Assembly (NCBI RefSeq): GCF_008831265.1
Contig: NZ_VTTH01000001.1
Location: forward strand, 310,001-374,000
DNA: 64,000 bases
Reading direction: 5' to 3'
From: Lacisediminimonas profundi
GTDB taxonomy: Bacteria; Pseudomonadota; Gammaproteobacteria; Burkholderiales; Burkholderiaceae_D
Shown: piece by piece, positions 1-10,427 of the stretch
Layout of the letters: each line of letters begins with the position of its first letter
Position numbering within the stretch: the stretch's first letter is position 1
Position numbers and translations under genes: made by a program
The notes under the pieces: generated by a model
Databases searched by the model: none
The model's input: only the letters and a program-made list of their open reading frames with translations
Told to the model about the DNA's origin: nothing

Positions 1-12
1 CAGCCTCCGTGT

Positions 13-462
13 TCAATGTTTTCCGGTACTGCCGAAACCGCCGCTTCCGCGTTCGCTCTCGCCGAACTCGTCCACCACGTTGAATTCGACCTGCAACACC
101 GGAACGATGACCAGTTGGGCCAGTCGCTCCATCGGGTTGAGGGTGAAAGCGCTTGAGCCGCGGTTCCAGGTCGATACCATCAGCTGCCCTTGGTAATCGG
201 AATCGATCAAGCCGACCAGGTTGCCAAGGACGATGCCGTGTTTGTGACCGAGTCCGCTGCGCGGAAGGATCAGCGCGGCGTAACCAGGGTCCGCGAGATG
301 TATCGCCAGACCGGTCGGCACCAGTTTCGTTTCGCCCGGCTCAATTACCATCGCCTGGTCGATGCAGGCCCGCAGGTCCAGCCCTGCGCTACCGGGGGTC
401 GCGTAAGACGGCATCTGCTCGCGCATCCGCTCGTCAATGATCTTCACATCCAGTTTTTTCAT
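13..462 (-). CDS. dut: dUTP diphosphatase
   Basis: Hydrolyses dUTP to dUMP and pyrophosphate, which keeps uracil out of DNA and supplies the dTMP precursor. The 149-residue protein has the usual length of the homotrimeric family, and all five motifs are visible: AGLDLRA (26-32), PRSGLG (67-72), [13 protein letters not shown] (80-92), MERLAQLVI (111-119) and the C-terminal glycine-rich arm [10 protein letters not shown] (138-147). The start codon overlaps the coaBC stop in an ATGA arrangement at 459-462, so the two genes are probably translationally coupled. The coaBC-dut pairing is common in proteobacteria. Identification is secure. Confidence 0.97.
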   Translation of the reverse strand: MKKLDVKIIDERMREQMPSYATPGSAGLDLRACIDQAMVIEPGETKLVPTGLAIHLADPGYAALILPRSGLGHKHGIVLGNLVGLIDSDYQGQLMVSTWNRGSSAFTLNPMERLAQLVIVPVLQVEFNVVDEFGESERGSGGFGSTGKH

Positions 463-1715
463 GCGGTCCTTTTACCATGTTCTTTCGCGGGTTTCGGTAT
501 AGATGCCACCGCCGGCGCCGCAGCGGCGAGACGGCGTCCGATCTCCACGATCAGTTCCTGTGCCAGCGCTTGCTTGTCGCCGGCGGGAAGCGTCACATGA
601 CCGGATGCATCGAACAGCACCAGCTCGTTGGTATCCTGACCGAAGGTCTGCGGTCCGAGGTTGCCGACCAGCAGCGGTACCGCCTTGCGCTCGCGCTTGG
701 CTTGCCCGTGCATGATCAGGTTTTCGGATTCTGCCGCGAAACCGACGCAGTACGGCGCCTCGGGGAGCGCGGCGACTGTCGCCAGTATGTCCGGATTCTG
801 TTCGAATTCAAGTTGCGGCACGCTACGGCCGTGCTGCTTTTTCAGCTTCTGCGTACTGGCATTGGCAACGCGCCAGTCGGCCACCGCGGCGACGGCAATG
901 AAGACCTCCTGCCCCTTCACCACCGACATCACGGCATCATGCATCTGTTGCGCGGTCTGGACATTGATCCTGTGCACGCCAGCCGGCGCTGGCAGTGCAA
1001 CCGGGCCGGAAACCAGGGTCACCGTTGCGCCGGCGTGGCGGGCAGCGCGAGCAATCGCGTAGCCCATTTTCCCTGACGACAGATTGGTGATGCCGCGCAC
1101 CGGGTCGATCGGCTCGAAGGTCGGTCCGGCCGTGATCAGTATTTTCTTGCCCGCCAGCGGCTTGTCAGCGAATGCGCAGACCAGTTCTTCCAGCAGCTCG
1201 GCCGGTTCGAGCATGCGGCCCATGCCGGTTTCGCCGCAGGCCTGGGCACCGGCAGCCGGGCCGAGCAGGGCGATGCCGTCCTGCTCCACCTGGCGCGCAT
1301 TGCGTTGCGTGGCAGGGTTCTGCCACATCTCGACATTCATTGCCGGCGCCGCGAACAGCCTTACATGCGACGGCCGCGCCACGCATAGCGTCGACAACAG
1401 ATCGTCGCAGGCGCCGTGGGCCAGCTTGGACAGGAAATCAGTCGAGCACGGTGCAATCACGATGGCGTCGGCATCGCGGGTCAGGTCGATGTGCGCCATG
1501 TTGTTGGCGACACGGCTGTCCCACTGGTTGACATACACCGTGCGGCCGGACAATGCCTGCATGGTCACGGGCGTGATGAACTGGGTCGCAGCCTCGGTCA
1601 TCACCACCTGCACTGTGGCTCCCGCGCCTGTCATCAGGCGCGTCAGTTCGGCCACCTTGTAGCAGGCGACGCCGCCGGTCAGGCCGAGGACGATCTTCTT
1701 GCCAGCCAGGTCCAT
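459..1715 (-). CDS. coaBC: Phosphopantothenoylcysteine decarboxylase / phosphopantothenate-cysteine ligase
   Basis: Bifunctional coenzyme A enzyme. The N-terminal flavoprotein half (CoaC) decarboxylates phosphopantothenoylcysteine; the C-terminal half (CoaB) joins cysteine to 4'-phosphopantothenate with CTP. The start [11 protein letters not shown] is the flavoprotein nucleotide-binding turn, and PAMNVEMW near residue 125 is the decarboxylase PAMNxxMW signature. The CoaB half begins at [19 protein letters not shown] and carries NLSSGKMG. The length of 418 residues is typical. A GGAGA ribosome site lies about 8 bases before the ATG. The gene ends inside the dut start codon. Confidence 0.97.
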   Translation of the reverse strand: MDLAGKKIVLGLTGGVACYKVAELTRLMTGAGATVQVVMTEAATQFITPVTMQALSGRTVYVNQWDSRVANNMAHIDLTRDADAIVIAPCSTDFLSKLAHGACDDLLSTLCVARPSHVRLFAAPAMNVEMWQNPATQRNARQVEQDGIALLGPAAGAQACGETGMGRMLEPAELLEELVCAFADKPLAGKKILITAGPTFEPIDPVRGITNLSSGKMGYAIARAARHAGATVTLVSGPVALPAPAGVHRINVQTAQQMHDAVMSVVKGQEVFIAVAAVADWRVANASTQKLKKQHGRSVPQLEFEQNPDILATVAALPEAPYCVGFAAESENLIMHGQAKRERKAVPLLVGNLGPQTFGQDTNELVLFDASGHVTLPAGDKQALAQELIVEIGRRLAAAAPAVASIPKPAKEHGKRTA

Positions 1716-1798
1716 GTTGAAATTCTCCGGAGGTAGGTGTGGCTTGGGGCGATGGACTTCGGACGTCAGTTTAGCAGTGCCGGGCGGGCCGACCTTCG

Positions 1799-2326
1799 TC
1801 AGCGGTTCACGCGCCGCAGTTCGTCCAGGATGAACAAGGCCGCGCCGACGCAGATGCCGGCGTCCGCCACATTGAATGCCGGCCAGTGCCAGCCGCCGAC
1901 ATGGAAGTCGAGGAAGTCGATGACATGGCCATATATGACGCGGTCAATCAGGTTGCCGATGGCGCCGCCGAGGATCAGCGCCAGCGCCATGCAGAACAGT
2001 CGCTGGGCGGCATTGCGGCGCAGCAGGTAGAGGATGAAGACGACGGCGGCCGCGGCGATGCCGGTAAACAACCAGCGCTGCCATCCGTCCTGGCCAGCCA
2101 GGAAGCTGAACGCGGCGCCCTTGTTATAGGCCAGTACCAGATTGAAGAAGCCGGTGATCGTGCGCGACTCGCCATAGCTGAACATCTGGACAATCGTGAT
2201 CTTCGTCAGCTGGTCAAGCAGGGCCACGATGAATGCAATGCCGAGCCACGGCGCGATACTGCCGCCGGCGCTGGTGCTCCTGGCGCTGCTGCCTGCTGGA
2301 GATATCCGTTGCTTCCTGGTTGCCAT
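1799..2326 (-). CDS. lspA: Lipoprotein signal peptidase (signal peptidase II)
   Basis: Inner-membrane aspartyl protease that cleaves signal peptides from prolipoproteins after diacylglyceryl modification. The 175-residue protein has four hydrophobic segments. It carries the family motifs with the catalytic aspartates: [15 protein letters not shown] and [10 protein letters not shown]. An N-terminal extension of about 25 Ser/Ala/Gly-rich residues precedes the first membrane segment. It lies 69 bp downstream of ileS on the same strand, the classic ribF-ileS-lspA order of proteobacteria. Confidence 0.96.
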   Translation of the reverse strand: MATRKQRISPAGSSARSTSAGGSIAPWLGIAFIVALLDQLTKITIVQMFSYGESRTITGFFNLVLAYNKGAAFSFLAGQDGWQRWLFTGIAAAAVVFILYLLRRNAAQRLFCMALALILGGAIGNLIDRVIYGHVIDFLDFHVGGWHWPAFNVADAGICVGAALFILDELRRVNR

Positions 2327-2395
2327 GTCGTTCTCTTTTTCAGGTGCTGGTGGCGGCCGGGGATGCCGGCCGCCGGTTGGTCGGGCAACAATCCG

Positions 2396-5266
2396 TCAAG
2401 CGTGGACCCGTTTCTCGCCACGGCCGAACAGGTTGCTTACGCAGCGGGAGCAGAGTCCGGCATGCGCATGGTCGGCGCCGACATCGGCCCGGTAGTGCCA
2501 GCAGCGTTCGCATTTCTGGTATGGCGATGCGGTGACCAGCACCGCTTCTTCCGCGGCGCTGCCGACTTCGGTGACGCTCGCAGCGGAGGTGATGAAAACA
2601 AATTTCAGGTCGTCATCCAGGCTGCTCAAAGCGCGGAAGCGTTCGCCGCTGGCCTTGATCTCGATCTGCGCCTGCAGCGATGAACCGATCGCACCGGAAA
2701 CACGCACATCTTCCAGCTGCTTGGTAACGTCTGTCCTGATTTCACGCAGCAGGGCGTACTTGGCCAGCAAATTCTCGCCATCCGCCACCGCCGGCAACTT
2801 GTGGAAGGCCTGGGTGAAGATGGTCTCGCCGCTTTCCTTCCAGCCCGCCTCCCCGGCAAACACCGCCCACGCTTCCTCGGCGGTGAACGACAGGATCGGC
2901 GCCATCAGACGCAGCAGCGACTGGGTGATCTGCCAGATCGCGGTCTGTGCCGAACGTCGGGCCGGCGAATCGATGCCGCCGGTGTACAGCCGGTCCTTCA
3001 GGATATCAAGATAGAAGCCGCCCAGGTCTTCCGAGCAGTACATCTGCAGCTTGGCTGTGACCGGATGGAATTCGTAGGCGTCGAAATGCGCCAGGATTTC
3101 TGCTTGCAGTTGCGCCATCCGCGCGACGGCGTAGCGATCGATCTCCAGCATGGAGTCGACCGGCACCGCGTGCGCCAGGGGATCGAAGTCAGAGATATTG
3201 GCAAGCAGGAAGCGCAAGGTGTTGCGGATCCGGCGGTAGCTTTCGACCACGCGCTTGAGGATCTCGTCCGAGATCGACAATTCGCCCGAGTAGTCGGTGG
3301 CGGCGACCCACAGCCGCAGGATCTCGGCGCCCAGGCTGTCCGACACCTTCTGCGGCGCCACCACGTTGCCCTTGGACTTCGACATTTTCTTGCCCTCGCC
3401 ATCGACCACGAAGCCGTGCGTGAGCAAGGCCTTGTACGGCGGGCAGCCGTTGATCATCGACGAGGTCAGCAGGGAGGAGTGGAACCAGCCGCGGTGCTGG
3501 TCCGACCCTTCCAGGTAGAGGTCGGCAGGGAAATGCGATTCGGCCGCGTGCGAGCCGCGCAGCACGGTCTGGTGTGTGGTCCCCGAATCGAACCAGACGT
3601 CGAGCGTGTCGCGGTTCTTGACGTACATCTCGGCGTCCTCGCCAAGCAGTTCGCGCGGATCGAGCGCATGCCAGGCTTCGATGCCTTTTTTCTCGACCAT
3701 CTGCGCCACCTGTTCCAGCAGTTCCGGTGTGCGTGGATGCAGTTCGCCGCTTTCCTTGTGGATGAAGAAGGCCATTGGCACGCCCCATTGCCGCTGGCGC
3801 GACAGGGTCCAGTCCGGGCGGTTTGCAATCATGCCGTACAGCCGTGCCTTGCCCCACGCGGGGTAGAACGCGGTATTGTCGATTCCCTGCAGCGCAGTCT
3901 GCCTCAGCGTGGGACCGCCATCGCGTGGTTGCACGTCCATGCCGGCGAACCACTGCGAGGTGGCGCGATAGATGATCGGCGTCTTGTGGCGCCAGCAGTG
4001 CATGTAGCTGTGGTCGAACATGACCAGCTTGAACAGCGCGCCGGCCTCGTCCAGTTTCTGGCAGATCGGCTTGGATGCTTCCCAGATCGTCATGCCGCCG
4101 AACAGCGGCAGCCAGGACGCATAGCGGCCATCGCCCATCACCGGATTCAGGATGTCGTCATCCTTCATGCCGTGCGCCTTGCAGGACAGGAAGTCGTCCA
4201 CGCCATAAGCGGGGGACGAGTGGACGATGCCGGTGCCGGTATCGAGCGCCACGTATTCGCCCAGATAGATCGGCGACAGCCGGTCGTAGCCCTTGTCCAG
4301 CTGCCACAGCGGATGATGGAAGCCGATCAGCGACAGCGCCTCGCCCTTGCAGGTCGCGATCACGCGGCCTTCGATGCCGTAACGCTGCAGGCAGGCGCTC
4401 GCCAGTTCCTCGGCCAGGATCAGCAGCACGGTCTCGCCATTGCGTTGCGTCTCTACCAGCGCGTAGGTGAATTCCGGATGCACGTTGAGCGCCTGGTTGG
4501 CGGGCAGCGTCCATGGCGTGGTGGTCCAGATCACCGCGTAGCCATGTTGCGACGGCAGTGCCGGCAATCCGAATGCCTTCGCAATGCGGTCATGTTCGGC
4601 GAACGCAAAGCCGACATCGATGGCCGGATCGCGCTTGTCCTGGTATTCGACTTCCGCCTCGGCTAATGCCGAACCGCAATCGAAGCACCAGTTTACCGGC
4701 TTCAGGCCGCGGTAGACATAGCCTTTCTCGAGGATGCTGCCGAGCGCGCGGATCTCGTCGGCTTCATTGCCGAAATCCATGGTGCGGTAGGGACGATCCC
4801 ATTGGCCCAGCACGCCCAGGCGGATGAAGTCTTTCATCTGCCGTGCAATCTGCTCGGTGGCATAGGCGCGCGACTTTTCCAGCACGTCTGCCGTCGGCAA
4901 GCCTTTGCCATATTGCTTTTCGATCTGGATCTCGATCGGCATGCCATGGCAATCCCAGCCGGGCACGTATTGCGCGTCATATCCCGCAAGCTGGCGGGTC
5001 TTGACGATCATGTCCTTCAGGATCTTGTTCACCGCATGGCCGATGTGGATATCGCCGTTCGCATACGGCGGGCCGTCATGCAGGATGAATTTCGGGCGTC
5101 CGGCCGAGGCCGCGCGGATCCGCTGGTAGATTTTCTTGTCCTGCCACTCCTTCACCCATTGCGGCTCGCGCCTGGCGAGGTCGCCGCGCATGGGGAAGGC
5201 GGTTTCCGTCATGTTGACCGGGTATTTGCTGGGCTGCCTGGCGGCCGGTTTCTGTTTGTCTGACAT
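2396..5266 (-). CDS. ileS: Isoleucyl-tRNA synthetase
   Basis: Charges tRNA-Ile. This is a class I synthetase of 956 residues. It has the HIGH motif (HIGH at 74-77, inside [14 protein letters not shown]), the editing-domain signature [13 protein letters not shown], and the KMSKS loop ([10 protein letters not shown]) near residue 620. A C-terminal zinc-binding module has two Cys-x2-Cys pairs (CERC and CSRC) in the last 40 residues. I chose the start at 5266 (MSDKQK) rather than an in-frame ATG 55 codons upstream, because the extension has no family similarity and would run into the space near ribF. ribF lies just upstream and lspA just downstream. Confidence 0.97.
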   Translation of the reverse strand: MSDKQKPAARQPSKYPVNMTETAFPMRGDLARREPQWVKEWQDKKIYQRIRAASAGRPKFILHDGPPYANGDIHIGHAVNKILKDMIVKTRQLAGYDAQYVPGWDCHGMPIEIQIEKQYGKGLPTADVLEKSRAYATEQIARQMKDFIRLGVLGQWDRPYRTMDFGNEADEIRALGSILEKGYVYRGLKPVNWCFDCGSALAEAEVEYQDKRDPAIDVGFAFAEHDRIAKAFGLPALPSQHGYAVIWTTTPWTLPANQALNVHPEFTYALVETQRNGETVLLILAEELASACLQRYGIEGRVIATCKGEALSLIGFHHPLWQLDKGYDRLSPIYLGEYVALDTGTGIVHSSPAYGVDDFLSCKAHGMKDDDILNPVMGDGRYASWLPLFGGMTIWEASKPICQKLDEAGALFKLVMFDHSYMHCWRHKTPIIYRATSQWFAGMDVQPRDGGPTLRQTALQGIDNTAFYPAWGKARLYGMIANRPDWTLSRQRQWGVPMAFFIHKESGELHPRTPELLEQVAQMVEKKGIEAWHALDPRELLGEDAEMYVKNRDTLDVWFDSGTTHQTVLRGSHAAESHFPADLYLEGSDQHRGWFHSSLLTSSMINGCPPYKALLTHGFVVDGEGKKMSKSKGNVVAPQKVSDSLGAEILRLWVAATDYSGELSISDEILKRVVESYRRIRNTLRFLLANISDFDPLAHAVPVDSMLEIDRYAVARMAQLQAEILAHFDAYEFHPVTAKLQMYCSEDLGGFYLDILKDRLYTGGIDSPARRSAQTAIWQITQSLLRLMAPILSFTAEEAWAVFAGEAGWKESGETIFTQAFHKLPAVADGENLLAKYALLREIRTDVTKQLEDVRVSGAIGSSLQAQIEIKASGERFRALSSLDDDLKFVFITSAASVTEVGSAAEEAVLVTASPYQKCERCWHYRADVGADHAHAGLCSRCVSNLFGRGEKRVHA

Positions 5267-5333
5267 GTGCTTGCTTTCGGTATCCTGGTTGATCGAATCG
5301 ACGCTTGCTTGTTTGCTTGATTGCGGCAGGCGG

Positions 5334-6311
5334 TCAAATTCGGTCGGTAGCGGAGACGGCCCCGCTGGCGTGCTGGCGGAACCAAGCGCGCGCCTGTTCC
5401 GCATCGTTCTTGATGGCGGCGACCAGTGCATCGAGGCCGTCGAATTTTTGTTCGTCCCTCAGCTTGTGCAACAGTTCGACCCGTGCCAGCCGTCCGTAGC
5501 ACTGCTGGTCGTAATCGAATATCCATGTTTCCAGCAGCACCCGGCCGCTGTCATCGACGGTGGGGCGTACCCCCAGGCTGGCGACGCCGGGCAGGGGCCG
5601 CGGACCGAGTCCATGCACTTGCACCACGAATATGCCGGAAACTGTCGGCCGCTTGTGGGTAATGCGCAGGTTCATCGTTGGAAAACCGATCGTGCGCCCC
5701 AGTTTCCGGCCATGCACGACATGGCCGGAGATGGCGTAGGGATGACCCAGCAGTTCGGCGGCGCGGGCAAAATCTCCCTGGCCCAGCGCTTCGCGCACGG
5801 CGGACGAGGAAATCCGTACGCCTTCATGCTCCACCGCCGGCAGGCTGTGCACTTCGAATCCGTATTCTGCGCCAGCCTTCCTGAGCATCTCGAAATCGCC
5901 GGCGCGCCGCGCGCCGAAACGAAAATCATCGCCGACCATCAGCCATTTCACGTGCAGGCCCTGGACCAGCACCCTCTCGACGAAATCGCGCGGCGACAGC
6001 GCCGCGAACTGTGCGTTGAAATGCTCGACGATGACACGGTCCACGCCGGTCTCGGCAAGCGATTGCAGCTTGTCGCGCAGGTTGGAAATCCGGGTGGGCG
6101 CCCGCGACGGGTCGCCGGCGGCAATTGCGAAAAATTCACGCGGATGCGGCTCGAAAGTCATCACCGCTGACGTAATGCCCAGGCGAGCCGCCGCCTCCCG
6201 CGTATGCGAGATCAGGGTTTTGTGGCCGCGATGGACACCGTCGAAATTGCCGATGGTGAGCGCGCAGGGCGCGCGGGCCTCGGCATTGGGAAGACCTCGA
6301 AATACCTTCAT
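5334..6311 (-). CDS. ribF: Bifunctional riboflavin kinase / FAD synthetase
   Basis: Phosphorylates riboflavin to FMN and adenylylates FMN to FAD. The 325-residue protein has the N-terminal nucleotidyltransferase motif [10 protein letters not shown] (about 22-31), the SSSAVREAL segment of FAD synthetases, and the riboflavin kinase signature [11 protein letters not shown] in the C-terminal half. It is the first gene of the ribF-ileS-lspA set. No FMN riboswitch is recognisable upstream, as expected for ribF in this position. Confidence 0.97.
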   Translation of the reverse strand: MKVFRGLPNAEARAPCALTIGNFDGVHRGHKTLISHTREAAARLGITSAVMTFEPHPREFFAIAAGDPSRAPTRISNLRDKLQSLAETGVDRVIVEHFNAQFAALSPRDFVERVLVQGLHVKWLMVGDDFRFGARRAGDFEMLRKAGAEYGFEVHSLPAVEHEGVRISSSAVREALGQGDFARAAELLGHPYAISGHVVHGRKLGRTIGFPTMNLRITHKRPTVSGIFVVQVHGLGPRPLPGVASLGVRPTVDDSGRVLLETWIFDYDQQCYGRLARVELLHKLRDEQKFDGLDALVAAIKNDAEQARAWFRQHASGAVSATDRI

Positions 6312-6438
6312 GCAGAGCCAGGTCGGGTACTCCCGCCAATGGCACAGCAGGCCTTGGTTGGCGGGTGATCGAAAAACCGCCCATTATAAAGCGTTTCCCC
6401 TGTGTTTTCCCCCGGCATGGGCCAGACCCGCCCGCCCA

Positions 6439-7164
6439 TCAGTCGCGCTCCCAAAGGGCCGACAGGGTGGACAGCGCCGCCATGGCCGCGGTTTCGGTGC
6501 GCAGCACACGCGGGCCCATGGACAGCGGCAGCATGCCTTGCGACTCGGCCAGCGCTTCTTCGGCCTCGGTGAAGCCGCCTTCCGGGCCGATTACTAACGC
6601 CACTGCCTGCCGCGGCTGGTGGGTCGCCCACTGGGACAGCGACTGCGTCGCCCGGGGAGTAAGCAGAATCCGCCGGTGCAGGTCGTGACGGCTGGTCCAG
6701 GCGGTGAAATCGACCGCCTCCGCCACCGGTGCCAGCCGGTTGCGGCCGCACTGCTCGGACGCCGCGGCAACGATCCCCTGCCAGTGCTGCAGTCGCTTCA
6801 GCGCGCGCTCGCCTGAAAGCCTGACCACGCAGCGCTGCGACATCAGCGGCTGTATTCCAGCGGCGCCCAATTCCACGCATTTCTCGATGATCCAGTCCAT
6901 TTTCGAGCCTTCCGGCAGGGCTTGGGCAATCGTCACCGCAAACTGTAGTTCCGCTTCGCGCGGGGAAAAATGCTTCAGCAGTGCCCGGCTGCTCCGTTTG
7001 CCGACTTCGGACAGTACCGCCAGGTGTTCGCCGCCATCGCCATTGAACACGGTAATTTCGTCCCCGGCGCGCATCCGCAGCACCAGGATGTGGCGTGAAA
7101 TGTTCTCCGGCAATTCGATTTCCGTGCCGGTCTGCAGAGGGAAGGAGCAATAGAAACGGGGCAT
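6439..7164 (-). CDS. rsmE: 16S rRNA (uracil1498-N3)-methyltransferase
   Basis: SPOUT-family methyltransferase that modifies U1498 of 16S rRNA. The 241-residue protein has an N-terminal PUA-like domain ([18 protein letters not shown]) and the C-terminal trefoil-knot SAM site, seen as [13 protein letters not shown] followed by [15 protein letters not shown] residues ([16 protein letters not shown]). It is transcribed away from tkt, with about 145 bp between the two start codons. Confidence 0.95.
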   Translation of the reverse strand: MPRFYCSFPLQTGTEIELPENISRHILVLRMRAGDEITVFNGDGGEHLAVLSEVGKRSSRALLKHFSPREAELQFAVTIAQALPEGSKMDWIIEKCVELGAAGIQPLMSQRCVVRLSGERALKRLQHWQGIVAAASEQCGRNRLAPVAEAVDFTAWTSRHDLHRRILLTPRATQSLSQWATHQPRQAVALVIGPEGGFTEAEEALAESQGMLPLSMGPRVLRTETAAMAALSTLSALWERD

Positions 7165-7216
7165 CGTTCAGTCAAAAGAAAGGGTGGGCCGGAAGTCCGG
7201 GGATCGGCTACATCGG

Positions 7217-7244
7217 TTAACCCGGAACCTCACTCTGGTAAAAT
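7217..7244 (+). promoter_or_regulatory. Candidate sigma70 promoter for tkt
   Basis: A TTAACC hexamer at 7217-7222 and TAAAAT at 7239-7244 are separated by 16 bp, in the 145 bp divergent gap between rsmE and tkt. The -10 matches five of six consensus bases. It would place the transcript start about 60 bases before the tkt ATG at 7310. Based on pattern matching only. Confidence 0.45.
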
Positions 7245-7309
7245 TGCGGGTTTGTTGCTTGCTCCCCGCCGCGCCGCGGCATGGCTGGTTGGCATTTTAC
7301 TTCCTCATC

Positions 7310-9304
7310 ATGACCTCGATCCCGACATCTGCACGAATGGCCAACGCGATCCGCGCGCTGGCAATGGACGCTGTACAAAAAGCCAACTCCGGCCATCCCG
7401 GCATGCCGATGGGCATGGCTGACATTGCGGTTGCGCTGTGGGCCCGTCATCTCCGGCACAACCCGGCCAATCCGCACTGGATGGATCGCGACCGCTTCGT
7501 GCTGTCCAACGGCCATGGTTCGATGTTGCTGTATGCGCTGCTGCACCTGACCGGTTACGACCTGTCGATGGACGAGATTCGCAACTTCCGCCAGATGCAT
7601 TCGAAGACGCCGGGACATCCTGAAGTTGGTGTCACCCCGGGCGTGGAGACCACCACCGGCCCGCTCGGCCAAGGCATCAGCAATGCAGTCGGCATGGCGC
7701 TTGCAGAGCGCTTGCTGGCTGCCGAGTTCAACCAGCCTGGCGCGGAAATCGTCGATCACTACACTTATGCATTCCTCGGCGACGGCTGCCTGATGGAAGG
7801 CATTTCGCATGAAGTATGCTCGCTGGCGGGCACGCTGCGGCTGAACAAGCTGATCGCCCTTTATGATGACAACGGCATCTCGATCGACGGCCGGGTCGAG
7901 GGCTGGTTCCGCGACGACACGCCAAAGCGTTTCGAAGCCTACGGCTGGAACGTGATCCCGGACGTGGACGGCCACAATGTTGACGAGGTGGACGCTGCGA
8001 TCGCAAAGGCCCGCCAATCCGACAAGCCGACGCTGATTTGCTGCAAGAGTGTCATCGGCAAGGGCGCACCGACCATGCAGGGCACCGACAAGGTCCATGG
8101 CGCCGCGCTCGGCCACGAAGAAATCGCCGCCACCCGCGACGCCATTGTCTGGCCCCACGTACCGTTCGACGTGCCGGCGGAAGTCTATGCAGACTGGGAT
8201 GCACGGCAGTCCGGCGCCGCCCTCGAGAATCAATGGAGCGAGCGCTTCGCCGCCTACAGCAAGGCTTTCCCGCAGAAAGCAGCCGAATTCCAGCGCCGGA
8301 TGAAAGGCGAACTGCCGGCCGACTTCCAGCGCACGGTCGACGCTTACATCGCCAGCTGCCTGGAAAAGAAAGAAAACATCGCCACCCGCAAGGCCAGCCA
8401 GAATGCGATCCAGGCGCTGGCGCAGGTGCTGCCGGAATTCCTCGGCGGCTCGGCCGACCTGACCGGTTCCAACCTGACCAACTGGAAAGAGTCGATCCCG
8501 GTTCGCCAGGATCAGGCTGGCAACCACATCAACTATGGCGTGCGCGAATTCGGCATGAGCGCCATGATGAACGGCATTGCCCTGCACGGCGGCTTCATTC
8601 CGTTCGGCGCCACCTTCCTGACCTTCTCGGACTACAGCCGCAATGCCTTGCGGATGGCGGCGCTGATGAAGATCCGCGCGCTGTTCGTGTTCACCCATGA
8701 TTCGATCGGCCTCGGCGAAGACGGCCCGACCCACCAGTCGGTGGAGCATGTTTCCAGCCTGCGCCTGATTCCCAATCTCGACAACTGGCGTCCGTGCGAC
8801 ACGGTGGAGTCGGCGGTGGCATGGGCGCAGGCTGTCCAGCGCACCGACGGCCCGTCGACGCTGATTTTTTCGCGCCAGAACCTGGCCTATCAGGAGCGCA
8901 ATGCGTCCCAGGTGGCCGACATTGCGCGTGGCGCTTATGTGCTGCGCGATGCCCCCGGCGCACGCGCCATCCTGATTGCCACTGGCTCCGAAGTGGAGCT
9001 GGTGGTCAAGGCCGCAGACCAGCTGGCCGCCGAAGGCGTGCCGGTGCGCGTGGTCTCCATGCCCAGCACCGACGTGTTCGACCGCCAGGATGCGGCGTAC
9101 CGGGCCAGCGTGCTGCCGGCCGGCATGCCGCGAGTTGCGGTCGAGGCAGGCGTGACGGCCTTCTGGTACAAATACGTCGGACTCGAGGGCGCCGTCATCG
9201 GCATCGACACATTCGGCGAGTCGGCTCCTGCCGGCGTGCTGTTCAAGCATTTCGGCTTCACGACAGAGAAAGTCGTGAACGCCGTCAAATCGGTAATTGC
9301 CTGA
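7310..9304 (+). CDS. tkt: Transketolase
   Basis: Thiamine-diphosphate enzyme that moves two-carbon ketol units in the pentose phosphate and Calvin pathways. The 664-residue length matches bacterial transketolases. Recognisable are the substrate/cofactor segment [10 protein letters not shown] near the N-terminus, the thiamine diphosphate/metal motif [12 protein letters not shown], and [14 protein letters not shown] in the pyrimidine domain. I chose the ATG at 7310 ([20 protein letters not shown]) because homology begins there; an upstream in-frame start adds 42 unrelated residues. gap follows 41 bp downstream, so the two are likely cotranscribed. Confidence 0.97.
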   Translation: MTSIPTSARMANAIRALAMDAVQKANSGHPGMPMGMADIAVALWARHLRHNPANPHWMDRDRFVLSNGHGSMLLYALLHLTGYDLSMDEIRNFRQMHSKTPGHPEVGVTPGVETTTGPLGQGISNAVGMALAERLLAAEFNQPGAEIVDHYTYAFLGDGCLMEGISHEVCSLAGTLRLNKLIALYDDNGISIDGRVEGWFRDDTPKRFEAYGWNVIPDVDGHNVDEVDAAIAKARQSDKPTLICCKSVIGKGAPTMQGTDKVHGAALGHEEIAATRDAIVWPHVPFDVPAEVYADWDARQSGAALENQWSERFAAYSKAFPQKAAEFQRRMKGELPADFQRTVDAYIASCLEKKENIATRKASQNAIQALAQVLPEFLGGSADLTGSNLTNWKESIPVRQDQAGNHINYGVREFGMSAMMNGIALHGGFIPFGATFLTFSDYSRNALRMAALMKIRALFVFTHDSIGLGEDGPTHQSVEHVSSLRLIPNLDNWRPCDTVESAVAWAQAVQRTDGPSTLIFSRQNLAYQERNASQVADIARGAYVLRDAPGARAILIATGSEVELVVKAADQLAAEGVPVRVVSMPSTDVFDRQDAAYRASVLPAGMPRVAVEAGVTAFWYKYVGLEGAVIGIDTFGESAPAGVLFKHFGFTTEKVVNAVKSVIA

Positions 9305-9345
9305 CTGGATCAGAATTCAAGACACACTCAACTCCGGAGAAAAAA

Positions 9346-10356
<1,011 letters not shown>

Positions 10357-10373
10357 GCTGATCCCTGCGTTTC

Positions 10374-10407
10374 ATTGAAAACGGGCCGTTCGCGGCCCGT
10401 TTTCAAT
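10374..10407. terminator. Bidirectional terminator between gap and glnE
   Basis: A perfect 15 bp inverted repeat (10374-10388 with 10393-10407) encloses a TTCG tetraloop. The stem starts with A-rich and ends with T-rich sequence, so either strand gives a GC-rich hairpin followed by U residues. It lies exactly between the convergent gap and glnE genes and can stop transcription from both sides. Confidence 0.9.
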
Positions 10408-10427
10408 TGTGCTGCCGGCCGCATCTT